Source of the DNA: Datisca glomerata
Lineage: Eukaryota; Streptophyta; Magnoliopsida; Cucurbitales; Datiscaceae
Direction of reading: 5' to 3'
NCBI GenBank assembly: GCA_003255025.1
Contig: QANY01002785.1
Span: 1,396,043-1,460,042 of the forward strand
Length of the DNA: 64,000 nt
The notes under the pieces were generated by a model. The model ran no database searches. It was not told where the DNA came from and saw only the letters and a program-made list of their open reading frames with translations. Positions 23,145 to 35,189 of the stretch are shown piece by piece; position 1 is the stretch's first letter, and each line of letters begins with the position of its first letter. A program made the position numbers and the translations under genes.

Positions 23145-24000
23145 TTACAACCTCTGAGGAAATGAGGACAAATGCCTTTCTACTATTTCTTCCACTACTT
23201 GCTCTGCTGGCTTAGGTGCTATAGCAAAAGGTTGCTCTGCTATAACTCTTGGATGGCTTGCTTCTTTGTCTCTATTTTCAGGTTGCATATCTGGTCTATC
23301 AATTGGTTGTGCTGCCACCTTACGACTTCTCAAGTATATTCCCTTGTAGTGTTCCTTTTCTTCTATTCTAGGATATTCTGTATTGCTAGGTAAAGTACCT
23401 TGAGGTCTAGTGTTTAATTCATTAGCCAATTGCCCTACTTGATTTTCCAAGTTCCTAAAGTACACTGCTTGGTATGAATCATTGTAGATTGATTCTAGAT
23501 AACTGACTCATTCTTTGTTATGTACTCTTTCAAAAGGCTCTCTAATATACTAGGCTACTATGTTGATGTAGGATTTTGTATTTGAGCTTGTTGTGAAAAA
23601 CCATGAGGATAAATTGGTCTACTTTGTGAGTTTGAAGGCCTTGCACCTTGATTACTCCAGGAGAAATTAAGGTGTTGCCTTCAGCCAGGATTGTAGGTGT
23701 TAGAGTAAGAGTGTATGTTGTTATTTGTGTTAAAATTTCTCACATAGTTTAGTGAAGTTGGATTTCCAGGGTAACTTTCAAACAAATGCTCTTCACCATA
23801 ATAAACACAAGAGACCTCCACCACTTGGTTCACAGATTGTTGCATTCCTTGATTTTGATTCTGACTTACCATAGATGCCATACTTAGAGTGTTGATCATG
23901 TTGGTTAAAGAAGATACCTGAGCTGTTAAAGCTGTCATAGCATCTAGATCACGTATCCCTACAACTCTTTTACTTGTTGCTACTTTAGAAGTTGGCTATT
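23145..24000 (-). pseudogene. Athila gag, C-terminal half
   Basis: Two open pieces are recognisable. The first (23681-23938) has ALTAQVSSLTNMINTL followed by CVYYGEEHLFESYPGNPTSLNYVRNFN..NNIHSYSNTYNPG, the degenerate CCHC-like Athila knuckle in which the third position Cys is now Tyr. The second (23145-23465) has FRNLENQVGQLANELNTRPQGTLPSNTEYPR, a hallmark of Athila gag. Frames differ, and stops intervene between 23466 and 23680. Confidence 0.9.
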
Positions 24001-24600
24001 AGTATTTGTTGCTAGCTATTCTCTCCTAAACCTCGTAAGCCTCATTATAAGACTAAGAAAAAATGGCTCCACTTGCTGAAGCATCAACCGTTAATCTTGT
24101 AGAAGAATTCAACCTTTTATAGAAGGTTTTCATCTGGATGCAATGCGGGATTCTATGGTGTGGACATTTCTTAGGAACTCCTTGAATCTTTCTCATGCCT
24201 CATGTAAGGATTGATTTTCCAACTGATGAAAAGCAATAATCTCATTTCTTAAATTGGCATTCTTTGTAGGTGGGAAATACTTCATCAAGAACTTCTCAGC
24301 AAGTTCATTCCAAGTGCTAATAGAATCTAGAGGTAAGGAATTTATCTAAGCTCAAGCTCTGTACCTTAATGCGTAAGGAAACAGCCTCATTCTTCAGGCA
24401 TCTTATGAAGCCCATGTATTTTAAATGCACAACTAACTTCTATGAAGAGTCTTAAGTGCATTTAGGGATCTTTAGAAGTAGTCCATTGAATTTCCCAACA
24501 GTTTACAACATTTGAGACATAACAGGGTTCATTGCTTGGGGTTAAAAAAGAGCATAGTCCTTATTTGATCTCTTCTTGTCATCAGCCATCACTATGACAT
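24001..24600 (-). pseudogene. Athila gag, N-terminal half, degraded
   Basis: No long open frame remains, but the reverse strand of about 24060-24560 carries gag-like words. Examples are the reverse of tccaagtgctaatagaatctagag (a SWN-type stretch) and of cgggattctatggtgtggacattt. It joins the gag C-terminal half without a visible gap. Confidence 0.55.
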
Positions 24601-24881
24601 TGTTGCCATTATTAGCTTGATTGGCATGTTGGTTTTAGTTATCATTCAAAACCACTCATTCTTCAATAGCTGTCATCTCTCTCACTATAGCCAATCATCT
24701 ATGCTCTCTTCTCAATTGTCTTAGAGTCCTATCAATCTCTAGGACAAAATTGAAATCAAGTAATTGTTGCATGTGCATAAAATAAAATCCAGGTTCCTGC
24801 AACAGGGCACTAGCAACTGCTATAGCATTATAGCTCACTAACTTGATTTAAATTGATTTAATAACTAAGTTTCTCACTCAA

Positions 24882-24899
24882 TCCCCGGCAACGGCGCCA
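24882..24899 (-). other. Athila primer-binding site (tRNA-Asp type)
   Basis: Minus strand reads TGGCGCCGTTGCCGGGGA, an 18-base exact match to the consensus primer site of Athila elements, which is complementary to the 3' end of tRNA-Asp. It separates the gypsy lineage here from the initiator-Met-primed elements elsewhere in the window. Confidence 0.95.
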
Positions 24900-24908
24900 A
24901 AAACTTAT

Positions 24909-26296
24909 TGTGTTTGAGTGTCATTCTCCACTTGGATTGATGAATAATAAGGTAATTAATCAGATCAAGCTAAAGTCTAATTGGAGTAGAGTAACAACAA
25001 TAATTTTGAGTTTAACTAATCTAAGAGTAAAGTAAGAAGTATTAATCTAAATAAGACAATTTTGAGTAACACTTGCATAATATTGGACGTAAAATAGAGT
25101 AACACTGGTGTATTCAATGGTGAAATGAGCTAGAATGGTGAAGTCCCCTTATCATTGATATTCCTAATCAGATCTATTCAATCTGTTACAACTTCTTATT
25201 AGCATTTACCCCAACTCAATATGTGCAATAGATTTTCATCCTTGCAACTATTAACTTTAAACTTAATTAAATTATTCCTAAGCTAATGTGAGAATAGAAT
25301 TACTTATCATTCGTTCTAGTTGATTGGTTTACAGGATTAGCATATATGCCTATATTCCTCATTAAATACTTAGATATATAAGATGTAAGTATCAAGTATC
25401 ATTCAAGCTAAATCCATTAGATTAAACCCTTCTAGTATTCAACCCAACTTATATCTTACTAAGGATGGAAGTTAGTAATAAGAATGAGCATTAAATAACC
25501 TTGAATGAAATGCTATTAAGAAATGGGCAAATTAAACTTCATTAATTAGGAATAAAAGCTTTAAGGTTCATTAACCATACTATCTTAAGAGTTTTAGTTC
25601 AAATTCAAATAAAAACATAGCCAATGTCAAGCTTATAGAAATAAAGTTTAGAGAAGAAGATACAATAAATTAAAGAAGGGCAAAAATGAAAATAGAGTGG
25701 AGAATAAACGAATATCCTCCTCATTTGTCTTCTTCCTTGCGTCCTTTCTTGCATTTTCTGTCCTTTTCCTTCTTTTTATTCTTTGTAAAATGTTCCCCTA
25801 ATTCTAAGTGAAGGTGTTGGCTCACCCTCCTAGAAGGCGTACTTGCTATAAATGGAGCCTCAAAATTAGTTCTTCAACTCCAGCAGGGACACTTGTCGAG
25901 CAACACTTGTAGTACGGACCACAAGGAAAGCGCTACCGCCATCTGGATAACTAACTTTTGGGGTGCACGAGCTTCTCTTCATTTTTTAGCGCCAGCTGGA
26001 CTAAATGACAAAGTTCATGCCATGTGTGCATCTATACTGCCATAGTGATATAGATTTCCATGCTGCAACATCCTCTTCAGTAACTTCTCTTTTAAGAATC
26101 CCTACACAAAAATACATCCTTATGCTTAAATTTGCCCAAAATCTGCCAATTAAGCTAGAAAATCAGCTAAACTCTAAAAGATAACTAACAATAATATATT
26201 CACACAAATAATACTAGAAATTGAAGCATCACCCTAAGATTACTAATGAATTAAACTTGAAAATGTAAGGTTAACTCTAATTTCTTAGATTTATCA
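24909..26296 (-). repeat. Athila 5' LTR
   Basis: It starts on the element strand TGATAAATCTAAGAAATTAG (26296 leftwards) and ends ...CAAACACA at about 24909, nine bases from the primer-binding site. Length about 1388 bases, normal for Athila LTRs. The start resembles the outer end of the solo LTR at 38392 (TAATAAATCTAAGATTTTAG). No partner LTR of this copy is present. Confidence 0.85.
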
Positions 26297-27033
26297 TACC
26301 TTTACATTAAGAGGGATAAAGATGGATGAGAAAGAAGAGGACGGGGGTGGACACATAGGGGCAGATGCTATCTTCATAGAGTCGTTAGTAAGGACCAGAG
26401 TTTGTAAGAACTTTTTTGATACATTGAAGCTAGATCAAAATGCACGGTGCCGAGTAACTCAGACGTTGGTAAACGTCTTGGAACAAAGCAAGGCAAGGAC
26501 GCAATGCTACTTCTCCCAACTGTCTTTGGGGCAGATAAGGTAGAACGAAATGGAGCAATCAACTTCACCAATGCAGATCGTATGGTGAAAAAGGTGGGAC
26601 ATAACCACCCTCTAAGCCTTGGTGAATATGATGCAAGTTAGGAGGGCCCTTGTTGACAATGGGTCCGAAATCAACGTCGTGTCACTCGTTTCCTTCAAGG
26701 GGTGGGCATACTTGATAATAGACTGATCAAGCAACAGATTGTCATCACAGGTTTCTCATCATCACCTGTAAGAACTCTTGGGTAAGTGAAAGTGGATGTG
26801 AAAGTTGGGCCAATATGCACAACAAATTTCTCTCATGTCATTGAGTTTGAGACCATGTACCACATTTTGTTAGGATAGCCACGGATACATGATCACGTGT
26901 GTGTTCACTCTATACTACATTAGTGCATCAAGTCAAGATGGAAGGGAAAAGACATCACCATAGTAGCCGCGAGAGCGCCACCTGATGAGATTAAGGCCCA
27001 TTTGGTTGAAGCCACACTATTTGATGAAATATC
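26297..27033 (+). pseudogene. Tat/Ogre-like gypsy gag-protease remnant
   Basis: Frames change repeatedly, but ALVDNGSEINVVSLVSFKGW is clear at about 26646-26705. It contains the aspartic protease active-site box DNGS, here with Asn in place of the usual Ser/Thr/Gly context. A few hundred bases later the conserved APPDEIKAHLVEATLFDEIS linker reads into the insertion point at 27033. Upstream, 26322-26640 contains MDEKEEDGGGH..., which I cannot place exactly. Confidence 0.75.
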
Positions 27034-28979
27034 TGCTAAGTTCGATCAGTTTTAAAAATAACAAAAATTCCATTTGAACCACAACAGTTTGTGGGTGGAA
27101 TATAAAAAAAATTTGATTTGAGTTATTTAATCACATTAAATAATTTAAAACCAATTTTAGTTTGATCATACATATACGATATTAAAATGAATAGATTAAG
27201 GAAGAATAATTTTTCACCTTTACTCTATTTCGGACAATTTCTGAACTGGTGAAACTCCCTCGAGCATTCTTCGTGTTCTTCAAGTTTTAATATCAAAATC
27301 ACAAACTTGATATTCCACTAACGATTTTTGAATTAGTCCACCAACAACCACCCCGTTAATTTCAGAAATATATCTCAGAAGAATTTTACGTAGGAGTTTG
27401 AGTGTGGGCTCTCAAAACGATTGAAGAAGAAAAATCAAATCTTCCATTCTTCATATTAATTTTGGCGGCAACAGTAGTAGAGGAGAAAATGTTTTTTTCT
27501 CTCTTTTTGTGTGTTGATAACAACAACTAAATTTAGTACTCGTTATCTCTTTGCAATCAAATTACTATTAGATATTAATCAAAATTTAATTTGTAGTATT
27601 TACAAATATACCCATATATTATAAAATTTCTAAAATTTCTCCTAATTATCCATTATTTCTGAAAATTACATGATCTCCTAGAGTTTTAGTTGTATCGAAA
27701 TTCATCAATACAATTGATAAATATAAATGATTATTATTAATTAATTAATTAACTAATTTTATTTACTAAGTATCTAATAATTATATAATAATAAATAATT
27801 AATTCAATATAACAATTACACTTGATTAACTTAAGTGACATCACATATCACATATAGGTGTAGGAAATATGCTTTGACACCAAAACACATTTTGGTCCAA
27901 CTTAGTTCATTTTTCTATTCTTGTTCTCAAAGTTATTTCTGAGACCGAATGGACCCACATGAACAAAGTTTAGGATTCAAATACTCGGTGAATTTATCTC
28001 CATAAATTTTTTACCTATTTAATCCTGACATCGTACGACTCCACTATAGGTTCGATGTCAAATCAAATCTCGATTCATGTGCGCTACATTTTCTATTGGT
28101 GTAAATGAACTCTATTTATTTTCACGGCCCACAATACATTTTTCATAATACTCATCGTGAATATCAGTAACAAGAGTGGAACGTAAGATTATCGTTTTAC
28201 CCCTCTTGTTATTATTTCCTTAAGTCTTTTATTGACTGTGAATTAGAAAGACATTATAGTGAATTGTCTCGTACAATTTACAAGTCTTATTCAATAACTC
28301 ATTTAATCTAATATTTGGCCAAGTTAATTTATTCACACACCCATTAATAAATCATAAAGTGATATTGTTGCTTTCGTAATCCAACCACGAATTTTCATAT
28401 CTGTTAATCACGCAACTCCTACTTAATTAAATTACAATCCCAACAGCTGAGGTATTTTCCGTCAATTTGAACTCACTCATTTGACATATCAAAGATTGCA
28501 ACTAACCAAGTTAAGTTATTTATTCACCTCAGGATTAAAGTAATTATGAAAATCCCCTTAAGGTGTAACAATTTGATTTAGAGCTAGATAAATGGCTTTA
28601 GGCTCTAAACTAATTTGTTACCGGTCTATTCAACATGTTCATAACATGTCTAGGCTAACCATTTGAGTCTCCACTCTTATGCCCCAAGACTGACATCCAC
28701 CGCTTCAACCTAACACTCATAATCAGATTCGATTGTCCAGTTGATCCTAAGACTGTGAATATCATTGTGAACTATTTTAGAAGAGTTCGTCTGGAGACGC
28801 TTCTATCTTCACTCTTCTTTCGTTGACAATAGTTCCAGGACTTGAATAATTTATAAACACGCTTTAATTTAAAATAAAACTTTCAATTTATTCAAAAAAA
28901 CCAGTAATACAAATGTCTGAGAAATAACTAAATACAAATAAATAGTTATTACATACTACTTTATGGACATATTCCAACA
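27034..28979 (-). repeat. solo LTR with 5-bp target duplication
   Basis: The 1946-base segment begins TGTTGGAATATGTCC on the minus strand (28979 leftwards) and ends ...TTAGCA (27034). It is flanked by the direct repeat atatc at 27029-27033 and 28980-28984. Removing the segment and one repeat joins the host frame as ...EATLFDEIS + TAGMTIPRKI. No internal retrotransposon sequence is present, so this is a solo LTR formed by LTR-LTR recombination after insertion. Confidence 0.9.
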
Positions 28980-30168
28980 ATATCCACTGCAGGGATGACT
29001 ATCCCAAGGAAAATCACAACGGTCATCTTGCCTAATTTGGAAGATTTGCGAAGGAAGGCATTGGTAAAGGTGGGAAACGAGGGAGTCACACGGGTGACTC
29101 TATCAAATGTGAAGCGAGCTTATTGATTATAATAGTGCACGGGGTCATAAGTAAGCCTTGATCCCAATGACGACGGAATGTAGAGGGACATGATGACAAT
29201 AATGACTTTCATGAAACAACAAGGGCTTATGAGTGGGACATATGTGATGAATTGTGAGGTGCCCAAAAAACCTTCAAACCCAATAGCACTGCCATCATTG
29301 GAAGAGTTGGAGGAAGTGTTCCTTGATAGGGAGGTAGGGGAGACCCATCCTCATAGGAAATAGTTTGTCTAAGGATCAAAAGAGACGGACTACTGACCCT
29401 ACTTTGGGAGTTTGAAGATGTGTTTGCTTGGTCATATACAGAAATGCGAGGGCTGGATCCAACCATGGTAACTCACAAGCTAGGGTCTCAATGACGTGTA
29501 ACCCCATCAAGCAACCGCCACGACACTCATTATCCCAAAGTAGAATTGTGAATAAACTCTGAAATCACAAAGTTCATGGAAGACAAGTTCATAAGGCCAA
29601 TAGAACACCCCACTTGGCTCGCAAATATTGTTCCAGTGGAAAAGAAGAATGGCCAAATACGATGTTGCATCGATTTCAGAGATTGGAACAAGGCCTACCC
29701 AAAGCATGATTTTCTGTTGCACAATGCGGACACCTTGGTAAATGCCACAGTGGAATAGGAAAAGTTCTCCTTCATGGATTTGTTCAGTGGGTACAACCAG
29801 ATCATAATCGAACCTAGGGATGCTGAGAAAACCACCTTTAGAACTCTTTTTAGCAATCCCTAATATGTTGTGATGTCGTTCAAGTTGAAAAACGTCAGGG
29901 CTACTTATCATAGGGTGATGAGGGAGATCATCCATTATATGATCCATGACTTCATGGAAGATTATGTTGATGACTTATTACGAAATCTAAAATGGCAGAC
30001 ATGCACCTCAGATTTCTGAGAAGCGTATTTGAGAGGTGCAGAATCTATAAGCTCAAGATGAATCTATTGAAATGTGCCTTTGGGGTCCCTCGCGGTTGGG
30101 GTTTGTGTCCACCAATGAGAGATAGACATCGATCAGGAAATGGTAAAAGCCATAAGGGACATGGCACC
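28980..30168 (+). pseudogene. Tat/Ogre-like gypsy reverse transcriptase
   Basis: Continuation of the host gypsy after the solo LTR. Recognisable pieces in order: LDPTMVTHKL near 29455, then FIRPIEHPTWLANIVPVEKKNGQIRCCIDFRDWNKAYPK (29585-29700), FMDLFSGYNQIIIEPRDAEKTTF (about 29772-29840), a degraded catalytic segment DFMEDYVDDLL (about 29950-29980, the YVDD box retained), and MADMHLRFLRSVFERCRIYKLKMNLLKCAFGV (29992-30093). Frame changes and stops are frequent. It breaks at 30168, where a second element is inserted, and resumes at 37170. Confidence 0.9.
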
Positions 30169-32344
30169 TGTAACAACCCAAAAATTTATCCAAAATCTCC
30201 TTTAATAATTTATGCAAATAAAGCTCGCGAAAGCTAGTTCAATTTTTTTTTACAAAAAAACTAATCACGTGGGAAATTAAAAATTAAAAAGTCTAATTTA
30301 TTACAAAAAATTCAAAACGTCATATAACAGCAGATTACTACATCATAATTATCTAATGAAAGAAAATAAATAAAAGTAGTTAAACTTTAACAAAACAAGA
30401 TAAAACTTTTAAAGTTACTTTGACTTTAACATTGACTTTAGTCCAGTGCCAAAGACTCAAGACTTCATCCGAAATGAATGCATCTTCCTCGTGTGAACAT
30501 TTTAAAATAAAATGGACTGAGTATAAAAAATATACTCAGTATATAAAACCATACATGCATAACATCACACAAAGCACTCACATACAAGGCACGTCATTTC
30601 CATTTTACAGAGTTTTACGTGCAAAACTTATCATTCGTTCAGATCATTCATGTCTTTCCTTACAAAGGCACTAGCTAATTTTCGTTAGAGCTTTCCACCA
30701 CCCCCATATCAAAACAGAATTATTCGCCGGCAAGATTTGTTAGTTTGTAAGGTACGTACAAGTGATCTTTCTCATGAATACCATTCTACACCTTCGAGAA
30801 GGCTGAACCAGTTGCAATAATGCATTCTCGCACAACTAACCAGAACATATTCACAAACCCTTTCTTGAAGGATGAGGTAACACATAGACCTTTCCCGAAG
30901 GACAAGGTAATACATAGATCTTTCCTGAAGGAGAGGGCAACCATAAACATAGTTTGGTGGGTAAGTGACTTTAATGGCACACAATATTTTATGTTACGTG
31001 ATCATACGATAATCTTTCATATTTTATATCTCATTTCTTTACCAAGTTTCAGAATCATAGATTTTATCATCATTTGAAATAAAGTATAATAGCACAACGA
31101 ATTCATCACAAAACAATAATACAAAATGAAAGAGAAATCAGAATTTATTCTACAATTTTCAGACACAGCTAGGCAAGCGCGTAGTAACTTATATAAGATT
31201 TCACTTTCCTGATCTTCTGGTAAAAAAATTATGCAAGTGAAACTCCTAAAACATATGACACTAGGCGACTCAGAATAATGCAGATTTCAAAAACGGAAAC
31301 TAACACTAAGCGCTGACTCGGGTAAAAACCAATACAACTTAAACTAGGGTTTCCTAAAAATTCTAGATTTCTTACTGGCTGACCTGAAATATACCAGAGC
31401 TTTACATAATTAATTTCATGAAATTCTGAGATTGATTGAGTTGTCAAAATGTGAAAACTAGATCGTCACAGAAAACTGTTTTTCTTCCAAATAAATAAGT
31501 AATGTTCAAAAATATGTTTCAATAAGAAAACCATGTCAAAAATTCTGAAACTTCACATAATTACTAAAGATATTCTCAAAATAATACCGTAAAATTTTAG
31601 GTCAAACCGAGTTGATCTCAATACAGTAGCAACCCTAAATTTGGATATCGAAAAACTGTTTTCCCCTGTACGATATAGAAACTACCAAAAATTGTAAAAA
31701 CCTCACAGGGATCGAATTTTTACCTAATTTTTTCTACAGTATTCTTTTCAATATGTTAAGAATTTACACTCAAAATTTCAGGTTCAAACTATTTCGTTTG
31801 TGTTCCAAAACGTCCATTCGTTTTCACTGTGGACAGAAATTATGAAAGTTCCCAGTTTTTATGAAAAAGTCAGATTCTTTTATCGTAAACGGTTTTTTCT
31901 TATTCGAAAAAAATTTCTGGAACATAAATGTGTTTAGGTCTAATTCTTATTCAGAACTATTCATAAAAATATGTCAAACCAAATAATATAATTTATGATG
32001 GAAAAAGAGAGGACAATTTGAGTTTAGCGAAACCGCGATCTGAATAAACACGACCTACATCTTGTGCCACAACCACCACTGCTAAAGCATAATACCCCTG
32101 AGTTATTAGGGTTCTTAGACGGTGAGCAAGAGATGAGGTTGTGTAAAATGGAGGGGCGAGAGTGAGGAAGAAAAGAGATGTTGCACGTATGAAGAGGAAG
32201 AGACAAGGGAGTGAGTGCCGCTCAACAACAAGAAAGGGGAGAGGTGAGTGCCGCAAAAATAGAGAGGGGAGAGAGATGAGTGATAGAGAGGCAAAGAGAA
32301 TAGGAAACCTAGTATAGTAGACCAAAAATAATGGAAACTTACTT
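30169..32344 (-). repeat. 3' LTR of the Del/Tekay-like element, truncated
   Basis: Aligned with the 5' LTR at both ends. Bases 30169 to about 30330 match 36260 to about 36400, and about 32128-32344 match about 36413-36659. The intervening 1.8 kb is present here and absent from the other LTR. Conversely the outermost 500 bases found at 36660-37169 are missing here, because the LTR is fused directly to a broken integrase frame at 32345. The small open frames inside (for example 30420-30674 and 31993-32379) are non-coding. Confidence 0.85.
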
Positions 32345-33340
32345 TCTTCCATATAACGCTTTGAAAGACACCATCCCAATTGTTACTTGATATTTATTAT
32401 TGTACGAAAATTTGATCAGTGGCAACTTGTCACTTCAGTTCCCTTAAAAGTCCAATACACAAGCTCAGAGCATATCGTTGAGAGTTTAGATGGTCTGTTC
32501 TGTCTTTCCATCTGTTTGAAGGTGAAAAGCCGTACTAAAACTTAGTTGGGTACCCAAAGTTTCTTGAAGACTATGCCAAAATCTTGAAGTAAACTTTAGA
32601 TCATGGTCTGCTACTATACTGGCACCCCATGGAGTCTAACAATCTCCTTAGTATATAACCTTGCCCGACCCTCCATTGAGAATGTTGTACATCCCGGTAG
32701 AAAATGAGCAAGCTTAGTCAAATGATCGACTATAACCCAAATCGCACTAGATTCTCTCGTAGTCTTTGGTAGACCTACTTCAAGGCCCATCGATATATGC
32801 TCCCATTTTCATTATGTAATTTCTTAAGGCTATAAGACACCAGAGGAGCGTTGCTATTCGACCTTCACTTATTGACAAGTAAGACATTGCTCTACAAATT
32901 TTGCCACGCCTTTTTTCATGTTGTTCCACCAAGAGGGCTTGAAGTCATGATGCATCTTTGTATTACGCGGGTGAATTGAGTAGGGAGTGGAGTGAGGTTC
33001 TATAAGAATCTCCATTTTTAGCTCCTTATTTTGAGGTATGAAAACTCTGTTGTTGAATTCGAGTAGTCCATCTTGAGCCATCGAGAAACCATTCCTTTTC
33101 GTGCTCCCAATCTCTGATGTGATCTTCACTAAGGGAAGGTCCTCATTCTATGCATCACGTATTCAATTCCGAAGAGTAGGTCATACCATCAGTTGACCAA
33201 GCATAGCCGAAGCATTCTAGACCAATATTTCTAAATCTAAACTTTCTAGGTGATCGATCCTGAATGAAATTCTGAGTGGAAATGTAAGTTGCTAGAGATC
33301 ATGATTTCCTACTTAGTGTATTTGCTACCACGTTTGCTTT
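32345..33340 (-). pseudogene. Del/Tekay-like integrase, 3' truncated
   Basis: The zinc-binding N-terminus (32869-33129) reads GLLEFNNRVFIPQNKELKMEILIEPHSTPYSIHPRNTKMHHDFKPSWWNNMKKGVAKFVEQCLTCQ, with the H2C2 residues H...H...C-x2-C in place. The catalytic core follows in broken frames at 32380-32860, including a readable IGMVSFKALYGRK-like end at about 32345-32390. The chromodomain-bearing C-terminus that Del/Tekay chromoviruses normally carry is gone. Confidence 0.85.
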
Positions 33341-33800
33341 TTGAGGATGGTAGTTAATCATACAATCATAGTCCTTAACCAGTTCCAACCATCTACGTTG
33401 CCTCATATTGAGCTCTTTTTATGTGAAAAGATACTTCAGATTCTTATGATCCGTGTAGATCTCGACCCCGATCTCGACCCCATTCCATAGAGATAATAAC
33501 GCCAAATCTTTGGAAAAAAAACTATTGATGTAAGTTCCAAATCGTGGGTTGGGTATTTCTGTTCATGACTTTTCAATTTTTGGGATGCATAGGCTATAAC
33601 TTTCCCATGGCGCATCAATACACAATCCAAGCCCACTCAAGAGGTATCGTTGTAGATGACAAATCCAGCACTCCCAGAGGGTATAATAAGGACTGGGGCC
33701 GATACCAATCTTTGTTTTAGTTCATGGAAACTCTTTTCGCACTCTCCTGACCACATGTACCGTGCATTCTTTCTCGTAAACTAAGTCAATGGTGCAGAAA
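33341..33800 (-). pseudogene. Del/Tekay-like RNase H
   Basis: The open piece 33436-33636 reads [50 protein letters not shown]. This is the RNase H-like domain that follows RT in gypsy elements, with the second acidic residue in [13 protein letters not shown] segment and [11 protein letters not shown] word follow in other frames at about 33390-33450. Confidence 0.88.
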
Positions 33801-34724
33801 TCTTAGAGAATCGCTCCACAAATATCCCATAATAGCCTACCAATCCCAAGAAACTCCAAATCTCCTTAACATTTGTTGGACGATTCTAGTTCATTATTGC
33901 TTCTACCCTTTGTTGGATCCACTGATATATCCTCTTTAGAAATTAGTGTCCAAAAAGGCAATCTTAGTTAACCAAAAAGTCACACTCACTAAACTTGGCA
34001 TATAGCCTCTGGTCCTTTAAAATTTGTAGTGTGGTTCTGAGATGTTTCTCGTGTTCTCCCTCAGACTTAGAGTAGATTAGGATGCTATCTATGAAAACAA
34101 TGATAAGCTGATCCAAGAAATCATGAAAACCCAATTCATCAAGTCCATTAATGAGGCAACGACATTTTTCAAACCAAAAGGCATGGCCAAAAACTTGTAA
34201 TGTCCATACCGAGTACGAAAGCAGTCTTCGGTATGTCCTCCTTCTTTATTCTCAATTGATGATACCCAGATCACGAGTCAAATTTTAAGAAAATACAAGC
34301 TCCATGAAGTTGATAAAACAAATATTCTATTCAAGGTAGAGGATACTTATTTTTAATGGTAACTTTGTTCAACTTCCTATAGTCGGTACAAACCCTCATA
34401 TTAACATCTTACTTCTTCACAAAGAGAACGTGTGCAACCCATGATGAGACACTGAAGTGAATAAAGCCCTTGTCCAATAACTCTTCCAGTTGTTCCTTAA
34501 GTTCCTTTGTCTCCACGGGTGCCATACGATATGGGCCCATATATATTGGGGCTGTCCAGGGAATTAACTCGATGTTGAAACCCACTTCTTTAACGGGCGG
34601 TACGCTTGGCAACATCTTAAAAAATTTTTTTAGGAAGTCTTTAACCACCTTTATATCGTTCAGTTCTAACTCCAACTTCTGTGTGTCCAACACGCTAGCA
34701 AATAGCCCTAACAACCCTTGTTAA
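33801..34724 (-). pseudogene. Del/Tekay-like reverse transcriptase
   Basis: The N-terminal part (34409-34714) reads EVGFNIELIPWTAPIYMGPYRMAPVETKELKEQLEELLDKGFIHFSVSSWVAHVLFVKK. After a gap, [32 protein letters not shown] (about 34130-34240) precedes a damaged catalytic box. The arrangement protease-RT-RNase H-integrase is that of gypsy. Stops and frame changes make it inactive. Confidence 0.92.
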
Positions 34725-34821
34725 TCAATCGTCTGGCTCGAAGGGATGAGATGATCTAAGGTAGTGCATGCAAACACGTTCCTTTTAAATTTGAAGCTTG
34801 ACTTACCTATAGGGTTAAACA

Positions 34822-35175
34822 TTACCTCCCGTTCATGAAAAGGATATTGGCATAGTTAGAAGCTAGCCAATCCATACAAAAAATAACATTGAAATCATGC
34901 ACATTTAAAAGTGTAAAATTAGCCTCCAACATTCTATCAGCAATTGTTATAGAACAAGACTTGATGGCCTTGTCTGTACATAAAATAACACCTGAATGGG
35001 TGGGCATACAAAACTCAACCTCAAGAGATACTATCTCCACATTCAATTTACTAGAGAACTTAGTAGACATAAAGGAATGCATAAAGCTAGAATCAAACAA
35101 CACAAATGCAACTCCATGAATGAGAAGTGTACCTGACACCACATTTGAAGCGTCATCCAAATCAGCCTTACTCAT
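34822..35175 (-). pseudogene. Del/Tekay-like aspartic protease
   Basis: An open frame of 117 codons reads DASNVVSGTLLIHGVAFVLFDSSFMHSFMSTKFSSKLNVEI...SCSITIADRMLEANFTLLNVHDFNVIFCMDWLASNYANI. It matches RVP_2 of plant gypsy elements. The active-site box is FDSSFMHSF, where the family normally has FDSGATHSF, so the catalytic Asp remains but its neighbours are altered. The DFNVIFCMDWL motif matches the family's DFDVILGMDWL. Confidence 0.92.
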
Positions 35176-35189
35176 GGCGTAAACCTTCC

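Larger units (their letters stand above)
22877..26296 (-). mobile_element. Athila-type Ty3/gypsy fragment: LTR, PBS, gag, protease
   Basis: On the minus strand the order is LTR (26296-24909), tRNA-Asp-type primer-binding site, long leader, gag, and the beginning of protease, ending abruptly at about 22877. RT, RNase H, integrase and the 3' LTR are absent here. The abrupt end beside a plus-strand RT start suggests a deletion or rearrangement and not a simple insertion. A plus-strand Athila integrase lies 14 kb to the right. Confidence 0.88.

Noticed and set aside
29507..29947. Minus-strand frame of 146 codons
   Set aside because: It is antisense to the recognisable gypsy reverse transcriptase on the plus strand.
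31993..32379. Minus-strand frame of 128 codons rich in Leu, Phe, Ser
   Set aside because: It lies within an LTR (GA-rich on the plus strand) and is interrupted in the sister LTR.
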